From assembly GCF_022701175.1 (NCBI RefSeq), contig NZ_CP078088.1:2664411-2728410 (forward strand): a stretch of DNA of 64,000 nucleotides. Direction: 5' to 3'. The notes beneath the pieces were generated by a model, which was given only the letters and a program-made list of their open reading frames with translations, ran no database searches and was not told where the DNA came from. Position 1 is the stretch's first letter. The number at the start of each line of letters is the position of its first letter. This document shows, piece by piece, positions 22,431-29,945 of this stretch. This stretch comes from Allobaculum sp. Allo2 (GTDB taxonomy: Bacteria; Bacillota_I; Bacilli_A; Erysipelotrichales; Erysipelotrichaceae). A program made the translations under genes and the position numbers.

Positions 22431-23460
22431 AGTACCCTTCCTGTTCAAAACGGATCCGCCGTCCAGTTTTCCGGATGCCGGAAAAGAATCCTGGTCGGAC
22501 TGCCGTATTTTTCTGTTCTATACAAATTGGATTTCGTTTCGGGCAAAGCGGCGATTCGAACTCGATTCCAACACCAAAAGGATATTGATCAGACCCGGAC
22601 AGATTCTGGACGGATCTCGAAGAGACAAATTTGGAAAACCGAAACGCTTCCATGCGCTGTGCGATCCGTTTTAGCCTCTTTTGCTGACCCCTTTGAGCGT
22701 CCGTTTAAAAGCGTCAAAAAACGGACAAATCTATCCCGATTTCTGAAAATCAATTTGTATTTTCCATAACTCAGTTTGAAAAGAAGACACAGAAAAGCTT
22801 TTCTGAGCGGCTGTGCTCCGCTTTGATTTCGACCGATTTCTGTCGATATTCAAGCGTACGCAAGCCCAAAATCAGCCGGTGTCCTCTTTTTGCCCTAATA
22901 CCATACCACCTTACAAACGTCCCGGACAGAGCGCGCTGAATCGCTCGTGCGCTGGAAAGAAGAAACATCAAAATATGCGAGGTCCAATCCAATTTATCTT
23001 GATCGTCAAAATTGTCTATTCTTCGACTGCAGCGCTTCGATTGGCGGCGAGAAGATCCCAAGTTTGGGTTCCTTGTCTGGCTCTGTCTCCTGCCGTTTAA
23101 AGATGCGGCTGAACTGACTTTCCAAAACGTAAGCGGATCCCCGAAAATCGCGTATTTCCCGATAGAGAAAGCTCTTCTGAATGGTTCTTTCCTGCTTGAT
23201 CCCAAGACGATCCCTGGTTTTTGCAGGAGCTCTTTCTGTACAGGGCTGGAAAAATGATTTATTTTTGAAGATTGTAAGAGGTTCTATACATTTTTCATCT
23301 GTACAAAGAGCCTGTTTTTTCCATTTTGTCTACCCCTATTGTCTAAAACCGGTTGTCTAAAGCCTATGGGATCGGGATCTTCTCGATTCCAGCGGCTGAC
23401 CGTTCTATAGATTTATGGATACGGATCTGAATCCGTCTCAACGCAGAAAGGAGCTCCTGA
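22431..23460. other. 1-kb interval without recognisable genes
   Basis: The open frames here lack ribosome-binding sites, family motifs and coding-like composition. Three direct copies of TTGTCTA (23326-23332, 23339-23345, 23353-23359) lie about 100 bp before the downstream operon and could be an operator. A decayed gene cannot be excluded. Confidence 0.45.
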
Positions 23461-24230
23461 ATGGAAGATTTTCCCCAGCTGATTGTCATGCTTACGCATA
23501 ACGATTTGACCATTCCCGACGCAGAGGCTGTCTTTGAACAGTGCAGAAACAGCCCCGCGGCATGGTTTGGCTTTAAAGAAGAACCGCTGCCGCTTGAACA
23601 GATGAAGGCACTGTGTCATCGCATGAAAGACTGCGGCAAGCACACGGCGCTTGAAGTCGTCGCCTACAGCGAAGAAGAAGGACTCGAAGGCGCCCTTCTT
23701 GCCGTGGAATGCGGCTTTGAAATGATGATGGGTACGAAGTACTCGCCGGCCATTCACGCCATCTGCAAAAAGCGGGTCTGAAGTACATGCCTTTTGTCGG
23801 AAGAGTGGAAGAGCGGCCTTCCATTTTATATGGAAGCGCCCTGGAGATGCTTGAAGAAGCCAGAGCCCTGGCCGAAGCCGGCGTGGACGGCATCGATCTG
23901 CTTGGCTATCGAAGTCCCGAAGATGCAGACTTGCTGATTCGTGAATTCGTCGCCCATTGCCCGCTTCCGGTATGCGTTGCGGGAAGCATTAACGATTATG
24001 GCCGTCTCGACACGCTGCGCGCTTGCAGGCCCTGGGCCTTTACGATCGGCAGCGCCTTTTTCGAAAATCATTTTGGCGGCCCGATCAATGAGCAGATTGA
24101 AACGGTCTGCCAGTATATGCAGACGCCTTTGACAAACACGGAGAATACTGGGGATACGGCACGCCCGGCAGCGAAAGACAAATCTGCAGAAGACAGGGCG
24201 GCTGAAACGAAAAAGGAGACGACATGCTAG
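23461..24230 (+). CDS. TIM-barrel-like protein of unknown function (frameshifted)
   Basis: First gene of a three-gene overlapping operon. It starts MEDFPQLIVMLTHNDLTIPD after AGGAG. One base missing near 23778 joins AIHAICKKAGLKYMPFVGRV to the rest. Alternating strands and helices ending PLPVCVAGSINDYGRLDTL and FTIGSAFFE resemble the C-terminal phosphate-binding half of small TIM barrels of the HisA/NanE type. This is a fold-level inference and no catalytic residues are assigned. The last about 30 residues are charged. The stop overlaps the yqeG start by 7 bp. Confidence 0.6.
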
Positions 24231-24763
24231 AAAAGTATTATCCGTATGAATACGTCCCCTCGGTTTTTGCGATCGATTATGAAAAGCTCTACGCTCAGGG
24301 CATTCGCGGGCTGATTTTTGATCTCGACAATACGCTCGTTCATCATGGCGCTCCATCCACACCCGAAGTGGACGGGCTGTTTGCCAGACTGCATCAGCTC
24401 GGCTTTCAGACGCTGATCCTCTCGGATAACAGCGAAGAGCGTATTCTGGATTTTCTGAAAAATATCGATTCGCCATACGTTGCCGAAGCGGGCAAGCCCG
24501 ATCCCGCTGCCTGCCGGAAGTCCCTGGAGATGCTGAATCTGAAGGCGGATCAGGCCGTAGTCATCGGCGATCAGATTTTCAAGGATATTGTCTGTGCCAA
24601 TGGTGCAGGTATCCCCAGTATTCTGGTCCACTACATTACCGTTCCGGGACAGAAGATCGGAAAAACCCGCTATGTAGAAGCCGCTCTTCTGAAACTGTTT
24701 CAAAACGGCCGATACGATCATCGGCTAGGTCATATCCGTCTGAAGAAAGGAGAACAGGCATGA
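24224..24763 (+). CDS. yqeG: YqeG-family HAD-IIIA phosphatase
   Basis: 179 aa, intact. It shows HAD motif I FDLDNTLVHHG with nucleophile and acid Asp, motif II (ILSDNS), the Lys of GKPDPAACRKS and motif III VIGDQIFKDIVCANGAG, a compact cap-less phosphatase as in B. subtilis YqeG, whose family often lies in GTPase/ribosome-assembly operons. Here it is instead coupled to a TIM-barrel-like gene upstream and a VanW gene downstream, both by overlaps. The natural substrate is not known. Confidence 0.85.
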   Translation: MLEKYYPYEYVPSVFAIDYEKLYAQGIRGLIFDLDNTLVHHGAPSTPEVDGLFARLHQLGFQTLILSDNSEERILDFLKNIDSPYVAEAGKPDPAACRKSLEMLNLKADQAVVIGDQIFKDIVCANGAGIPSILVHYITVPGQKIGKTRYVEAALLKLFQNGRYDHRLGHIRLKKGEQA

Positions 24764-25593
24764 GTGAGCGCAGACCTCTTTCCGAACGCTATCCGTTTTT
24801 ATGGCAGCTGTCGGTAAACAAAGGCATTCTGGTTCGTAACATACAGGACCTGGTCTCGAAAGAAACCATCTCCAGAACACGGCAGGAGGAACCGCTTCCG
24901 TATGTGGTGGCTTCCTATTCCGTTCCCATGATGAAAAAGGGACCGGGAATCGATCCCGTCACGCAGGAAAACAAAGCAGTCAATGTCCACATCGCTTCCA
25001 GCAAGCTGACCGGCATGATCATTCATCCAGGCGAAACCTTCTCCTTCTGGAAAACCGTCGGTTCCATTTCTCGTAAGAAAGGCTACCGTGAAGGACGTGT
25101 CATTAAGGACAACCGTCTGATCGTGGATGTGGGCGGCGGTCTGTGCAATCTGGCCAACGTGATCTGCAACGCGGTTTTACGCAGTCCTTTAACCATTACC
25201 GAATTCCACCAGCATTCCGATGCGCTGGCGTGCGATCTCGACCATCGCATTCCCATGGCCAACGGAACCTCGGTTGCCTACAACTATGTGGACTACCGTT
25301 TCAAAAACGAAACGGATGCGGATTTCCAGCTGGTGATCATCTGCCCGGACGACACCCTGACGGCGGAACTTCGCAGCATCCATCCATTTGATCAGACTTA
25401 TCGCATCACGGAAGACGATCATCATTTTGAAAAAGAAGGCGATACCTATTACCGCATCAGCAAAATTTATAAGGAAGTCTGCGATGCTGACGGTTATCTC
25501 CTAAACCGCGAGCTGATCTGGAACAACCATTCCAAGGTCATGTTTGATCCATCCATGATTCCTGAAGACATGATTCGCACCTCCGAAAAATAA
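24760..25593 (+). CDS. VanW family protein
   Basis: 277 aa. The VanW domain occupies about 85-215, with HPGETFSFWKTVGSISRKKGY, VGGGLCNLANVICNA and HSDALACDLDHRIPMANGTS. The family occurs in some vancomycin-resistance clusters and widely in Gram-positives, with unproven cell-envelope functions. There is no signal peptide. It overlaps yqeG by 4 bp (ATGA). Its stop codon TAA (25591-25593) falls inside the target duplication of the ISL3 element that follows. Confidence 0.88.
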   Translation: MSERRPLSERYPFLWQLSVNKGILVRNIQDLVSKETISRTRQEEPLPYVVASYSVPMMKKGPGIDPVTQENKAVNVHIASSKLTGMIIHPGETFSFWKTVGSISRKKGYREGRVIKDNRLIVDVGGGLCNLANVICNAVLRSPLTITEFHQHSDALACDLDHRIPMANGTSVAYNYVDYRFKNETDADFQLVIICPDDTLTAELRSIHPFDQTYRITEDDHHFEKEGDTYYRISKIYKEVCDADGYLLNRELIWNNHSKVMFDPSMIPEDMIRTSEK

Positions 25594-25594
25594 T
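25586..25594 (+). repeat. Left target-site duplication of the ISL3 element
   Basis: AAAAATAAT directly precedes the element and is repeated at 27165-27173 directly after it. ISL3 elements usually duplicate 8 bp. The exact edge is uncertain by one base. Confidence 0.85.
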
Positions 25595-27164
25595 GGCTCT
25601 ACGAAAATATTTGTGGGATCCTCCGAGCCAATGTCTTCATATAGAAAATAAAAGGGTCTTCCGTAAGCTGGAAAAGTCGATCAAGACTACCAGATACAGG
25701 AGATCCCGTATGTACTCTACTAACTCTTCAGCTGCTTTTCAAGTTTCCAATGAATCGAATAACGGTCTGCTTTTCATTCCCTCATCGCTGCCGGGCTTTA
25801 CCCAGTCAGGTGTTTATTCCCGGATCGATGCTTCCGGAAATCATTCCATCTATCAGTGTGACGGAGTACTCTGTGAAGTCACTGATGAAGAACGAATCTG
25901 CCCCGTTTGCGGTCAGAAGATGCACATCAAATCATCTCGTTCAATCACACTACGCCACCTTCCCTTTGGCTTGACTTATATCCATGTCACCGTGAAGGTT
26001 CAGCGCCTCTTCTGCGAGAACGGCCATCATACACAAATGCGATCTATTCCATTCAGAGCACAGAAGCATACGATTACTACAGCTCTCGAATCGTACATTG
26101 AAGATCTGCTGGCAAGCGGCCGCTATACCCTGAAGGAAATCGCTGAGCGGACTGGTGTCGGAGCTCATCTCGTTGGCGAGATTGATAAAGCCAGGCTGAG
26201 CAGGCTTTATACGGATCAGACGGAACTCGGACCAGTGCTGAAGAAAACCGATACCTGCAGTCGATATCTGGCTATCGATGAATTCAAGCTTCATAACGGC
26301 CATAAATACGCCACCCATATCATCGATCTGGAAACCGGCCATGTTCTTTGGATTGCCAGAGGCAAGTAGAAACAGGTCGTATACGATTTTATTGATCATG
26401 CGGGTATTGAATGGATGAGTCATGTTCAAGCTGTTGCCTGTGACATGAACTCTGATTTTCAGGAAGCATTTCAAGATCGATGCCCATGGATTTCTATCGT
26501 ATTTGACTATTTTCATATCGTTAAGAATTTTAACGATAAAGTGGTCTCTGAAGTCCGGAAGGATGCTCAGAGAGAGAGCTGATCGCAAGCGGTGAAATCG
26601 TGCAGGCCAGGCTTCTCAAAGGGTCGAAGTATATTCTGATGTCTTCTAAGGCAACGCTGGCTTCCAAAGATGCAAAAGGGAAGGCTGGAGCCATGATGGG
26701 TGGCGAGAACACCTTGTTTGGGTTAAAGCCAGTTCTTGCCAAAACAGGTTTTGTCAAACGGTATAACGAACTGCTCAAGGTGAACTCTCTCTTCATGACC
26801 TGCGATCTGGTAAAAGACCAGCTGGAAAGAGCCTTCAAACGCTCAGATCCAGAGGAGATGGCGCAGCTGCTGAATTCACTGATTGACACGTGCAAAGGAA
26901 CGAAAAACAAGCACTTTAAATGGTTTGCGCGACTCAGCGAGAACCATTATGAAGGGATCCTTTCGCATGCCATTTACGGGATATCTTCAGAAAAGATTGA
27001 AGGAATCAATAACAAGATCAAGACCGTCAGACGACAGGCTTATGGTTTCAAGGATGATGGGTATTTCTTTCTTAAGATCATCGATGCTTCAAGAAACCCA
27101 TCAACCAAGAATCCCAAATTCCACAAAATTTTTCATCGAACCATTTTTCTAGTGAAAATGAGCC
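25595..27164 (+). mobile_element. ISL3-family insertion sequence (about 1570 bp)
   Basis: The element starts GGCTCTACGAAAATATTTG and ends in the complement of GGCTCATTTTCACTAGAAAA. These are imperfect terminal inverted repeats whose outer five bases match. Both ends are flanked by the direct repeat AAAAATAAT. It carries one transposase gene, broken by a stop and a frameshift, and has landed on the stop codon of the VanW gene without changing its product. Confidence 0.88.
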
Positions 27165-27172
27165 AAAAATAA
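25710..27172 (+). pseudogene. ISL3-family transposase, interrupted
   Basis: Starts MYSTNSSAAFQVSNES after AGGAG. The N-terminal zinc-binding part (ICPVCGQKMH, then CENGHH), helix-turn-helix (YTLKEIAERTGVGAHLVGEI) and DDE catalytic region (YLAIDEFKLHNGHKYATHI; VACDMNSDFQEAF; SEKIEGINNKIKTVRRQAYG) are clear. TAG at 26367-26369 replaces a codon between IARGK and KQVVYDF. This is a substitution, unlike the homopolymer breaks elsewhere. A further frameshift sits in an AG dinucleotide run near 26575. The terminal TAA lies in the right target duplication, outside the element. Confidence 0.88.
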
Positions 27173-27173
27173 T
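27165..27173 (+). repeat. Right target-site duplication of the ISL3 element
   Basis: The second copy of AAAAATAAT. It supplies the stop codon TAA (27170-27172) of the transposase frame. Confidence 0.85.
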
Positions 27174-27495
27174 AACTCAGACGAGGGAAGCGTTTCGATT
27201 CGGCCGAAAAGCGGCAGTGTAAACGAAGGAAAACGCATAGAGAAGGAAAACGCACAGAGAAAAGGAAGAATTGAATGCGAACGTGTCCAATTTCAGGCGC
27301 CCGTCCTCTTTGCGTATTACAATACGTCTGTTCGTTCGCTGCTCGATTGAATGGTCCAGAATAAGGAAGAGAATTCTTTTCAGGCGCAAAGGAAAAGCGT
27401 TCAGCCTTCTTCTGGTATTTCGCTCTCTGGTGCACGAACGGCGTGCAGTCATGAAAATCCGGCTTTCTTCTGCGTATAAAAAGGAGAAAACGAAA
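27174..27495. other. thiT upstream region, no riboswitch seen
   Basis: No gene. A TPP riboswitch might be expected ahead of thiT, but the conserved CTGAGA and ACCTGATCTGG-type cores were not found on the plus strand. A 17-bp tandem repeat (AAGGAAAACGCATAGAG, second copy with one change) lies at about 27227-27260. The thiT ribosome-binding site AAGGAG is at 27481-27486. Confidence 0.5.
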
Positions 27496-28044
27496 ATGTC
27501 TGATCGTTCAAAAACGAGTGTCCGCAAGGACAGCAAATTTACCACCCGAAGCATCGCCTACATGGCCATGTATCTGGCGCTGTTTTTTGTTCTCGACTAC
27601 CTGAGCAATACCCTGCCGCTCTTCCGTATGCCGCAGGGCGGAACGCTCGGTCTGGGAACTATCGCGCTTCTTCTGGCCAGCTATCATCTCGGCTGGCAGC
27701 TTGGTCTGATTACCGCCATGCTTTCGGTTCTGATTCAGTTTGTTACCGGACAGATGTATATTCTGGGCTTTACACAGTTTCTGCTCGATTATTTCATCGC
27801 CTTTTCCGTGTACGGCATCGCATGCCTGTTCCCAAACTGGAAGTACTTTTATTCCGGTGTGCTGATCACCAACCTGATCCGCTTTCTGTCCTCGACCATT
27901 TCCGGCGTTGTCTTCTACGGCGTTACCTGGTGGGGATCCATCGTCTATCAGTCTTCCTATATGATTCCGACCCTGATCGTCGATCTGATTCTCGTTCCGC
28001 TGCTCGTTCGCGCGCTGTCCAAACGAGTTTCCTTCCACGTTTAG
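27496..28044 (+). CDS. thiT: Energy-coupled thiamine transporter ThiT (ECF S component)
   Basis: Membrane substrate-binding component that captures thiamine and joins the shared ECF module; an EcfA1-EcfA2-EcfT set is encoded at 51374-53831 in this window. 182 aa, starting MSDRSKTSVRKDSKFTTRSI. Six hydrophobic segments; the ThiT-type motif is LPLFRMPQGGTLGLGTIALL. The region FVTGQMYILGFTQFLLDYFIAF resembles the thiamine-binding helices. Monocistronic with its own terminator. Confidence 0.85.
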   Translation: MSDRSKTSVRKDSKFTTRSIAYMAMYLALFFVLDYLSNTLPLFRMPQGGTLGLGTIALLLASYHLGWQLGLITAMLSVLIQFVTGQMYILGFTQFLLDYFIAFSVYGIACLFPNWKYFYSGVLITNLIRFLSSTISGVVFYGVTWWGSIVYQSSYMIPTLIVDLILVPLLVRALSKRVSFHV

Positions 28045-28098
28045 AAAAACGGTATCGGCAGACCCGGCGTTTCAAACTTACCCATGGTCTGCAGACAG

Positions 28099-28134
28099 CC
28101 AGGACGGATCTTCCCGATCCGTTCTGGCCTTTTT
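28099..28134 (+). terminator. Intrinsic terminator of thiT
   Basis: A 12-bp stem CCAGGACGGATC / GATCCGTTCTGG (one G-T pair) with loop TTCCC, followed by CCTTTTTC. Confidence 0.85.
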
Positions 28135-28156
28135 CTTTGTTCGATGCAGAAGGCAT

Positions 28157-28182
28157 AAAAAACGCCCGGACGAATCCGGACG
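28157..28182 (-). terminator. Intrinsic terminator of rnpB
   Basis: On the minus strand CGTCCGGA, loop TTCG and TCCGGGCG form an 8-bp stem (28163-28182), followed by six T residues. It lies directly after the mature RNase P RNA end. Confidence 0.85.
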
Positions 28183-28183
28183 T

Positions 28184-28577
28184 ACAAACGTCTGAGCAAA
28201 AGTCATAAGCCATGTTCTGTTCTTTTCGCGAAAGCAAAAAGCCGCAGCAATTTATCTATGCGTACGCATCTGTCTCTGGCTTCAGTTGGCCTCGGACAGT
28301 TCCCCTACCAAATTTGGGTTTCTCGCTTGAGGGGTTTACCCGTTCCACCTTTTCGTTTCCGAAAAAGCTTCGTCTCTGTGGCACTTTTAAAGACGTCGGC
28401 CATGAAAGGAGGATTCCTTTTTAGGCTTCCGTACAGCCGTATGTTCTTGCGAACACCCCAGTCTTATTGATTCGGCTGGCACAAACACTACAGTCATCGC
28501 AGACTGTGCGAGCATGGACTTTCCTCTGGCAGTCAGGCTGCCAGCAGCTGCGTCGTTCTGTTCAGAACCATTTGTCG
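28184..28577 (-). ncRNA. rnpB: RNase P RNA (class B-like)
   Basis: Catalytic RNA of RNase P, which matures tRNA 5' ends. On the minus strand the conserved GAGGAAAGTCCATGCTCGC, GGTAAACCC, GGGGAACTGTCCGAGG and ACAGAACATGGCTTATGAC blocks appear in order. The ends are set by proposed P1 pairing of ACAAA and TCTGA near 28575 with TCAGA and TTTGT near 28190. The gene lies 26 bp after gpsB on the same strand, as in B. subtilis. Ends are accurate to about 10 nt. Confidence 0.92.
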
Positions 28578-28603
28578 ATTCAAAGAATCGATTAAAATTA
28601 AAA

Positions 28604-29059
28604 TTAGTGCGAAGCGAATACAGCCGCTTCCAGACGGGCTACGCGCTCTTCGAGCGTGAGCGGTTCGGCTTTCTCTTCTTCTTTTTCTTCTTCGGCTGCC
28701 GCTTTAGCTTCTTCAAGCGCCTTGGCGCTGGCTTCCGCCTGCTCTTTGGCTTCCTGGGCCTGGCTGGAGAGCGCTTCGTTTTCCGCGGTCAGGTTTGCCA
28801 CCTGTTCCGTGAGCGCCTTCAGCTGTTCCTGAAGGTCGGCGAGTTTTGCGGCCTGGTCCTTGTTTTCCTGTTCAAGCTGGACCACGCGTTCGTTGGAATG
28901 AATCAGTGCGGAGGAGAGTTCTCTGCTCTGATCATCAAAATCCTGATAATCTTCAATAATATCGTCCAGGAACGAGTCAACCTGATCGGCGTCGTAGCCT
29001 TTTTCCTTGGACGGGAATTCCTTATCGTAAATCTGCTGGGCGGTTAATCTGAATGCCAT
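28604..29059 (-). CDS. gpsB: GpsB/DivIVA-family cell-cycle protein
   Basis: A coiled-coil adaptor linking peptidoglycan synthases to division and elongation sites. 151 aa. The start MAFRLTAQQIYDKEFPSKEK follows GGAGG; the upstream ATG at 29113 has no site. The N-terminal DivIVA-type membrane-binding motif (YDADQVDSFLDDIIEDYQ) is clear. A long coiled coil follows (about 40-130), rich in Ala, Glu, Gln and Lys. It is divergent from recU and the PBP gene, the known physiological partner of GpsB. Confidence 0.92.
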   Translation of the reverse strand: MAFRLTAQQIYDKEFPSKEKGYDADQVDSFLDDIIEDYQDFDDQSRELSSALIHSNERVVQLEQENKDQAAKLADLQEQLKALTEQVANLTAENEALSSQAQEAKEQAEASAKALEEAKAAAEEEKEEEKAEPLTLEERVARLEAAVFASH

Positions 29060-29130
29060 GTGAACTTCCTCCATTGCGTTTGTCATTATATCAAATGAAA
29101 AGAAACACCTCAATCCTTAAGGTTCCTTTC

Positions 29131-29157
29131 TTGTGATTTTATAGTATAATTTCACAA
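29131..29157. promoter_or_regulatory. Palindrome overlapping the recU/PBP promoter
   Basis: TTGTGA and TCACAA (29131-29136 and 29152-29157) are perfect inverted arms separated by 15 bp that contain TATAAT (29145-29150) in the plus direction. It sits between gpsB and recU. It could be an operator controlling one or both genes. Confidence 0.4.
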
Positions 29158-29328
29158 TATGTGACTCCATCGTCTTACGCTCGTGAAAGCCGAATTTAAG
29201 AAAACGAAAACAAACACTTAATATCCTTTAAATAAAGCGGGAATATCCTGAATATGTCTTTTTGCATGGAACGGGACGAGCCGTCTGGTTCGTTGAAAGC
29301 GCCATGGTTTTTCTATATAATTCAGACG

Positions 29329-29942
29329 ATGAGTCAGATAAAATATCCCGCCGGAATGCACAAGGCGCAGGGCGTGCGCCGCATGAGCGACAACCATGCA
29401 GACCGGGGGTCCAGTCTGGAAGACGATCTCAACGCTTCCAATCTGTACTACCGGGAGATGAAGCGGGCCCTGATCTATAAAAAGCCGACCCCTGTACAGG
29501 TCGTCCATGTGGACTACCCCAGCCGGGGCCGTGCGAAAATCACGGAAGCCTACTATCGAACGCCCTCCACGACCGACTACAACGGTCTCTATCGAGGAAG
29601 ATACGTAGACTTTGAAGCCAAACAGACGCAGAACCGTACAAGCTTTCCTAAATATCTCGTCCAGGAACATCAGATTGAACACCTTCAGCGTGTTCAGGAA
29701 CAGGGCAGGATCGGTTTTTTATTGTACGCTTTACAAGTCTGATGCAAACGTATCTGGTCGATGCCGGCGATCTGATCGCCGCACACCAGCAGACGCAGGC
29801 GAAATCCATTCCTGTTTCATGGTTTGAACAGAATGGGATTCTGCTTAAAGAAGGACTTTATCCAAGAGTCGACTACCTGTCTGCAGTCGACGAGAAATAT
29901 GCAGCTTATTATATGGAAACCCCTTTGAAAGGAGACAAATAG
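29329..29942 (+). CDS. recU: Holliday junction resolvase RecU (frameshifted in this sequence)
   Basis: A nuclease that resolves recombination junctions. MSQIKYPAGMH is aligned to the usual RecU start; the Shine-Dalgarno is weak. Motifs are NRGxxLE-like (ADRGSSLEDDLNASNLYYRE), KKPTPVQVVHVDYP, TTDYNGLYRGRYVDFEAKQT with catalytic Asp and Glu-x-Lys, and the C-terminal VDAGDLIAAH. One T missing near 29720 (6 to 7) restores GFFIVRFTSLMQTYLVDAG. The repaired length is about 204 aa. The PBP gene follows after 3 bp, as in many Bacillota. Confidence 0.93.
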
Positions 29943-29945
29943 AAA

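Noticed and set aside
22771..23205. Open reading frame of 144 codons on the minus strand
   Set aside because: No ribosome-binding site, high Arg/Ser content typical of antisense translation, and no recognisable motif; left as gene-free sequence.
27174..27495. TPP riboswitch expected ahead of thiT
   Set aside because: The conserved core sequences were looked for on the plus strand and not found.
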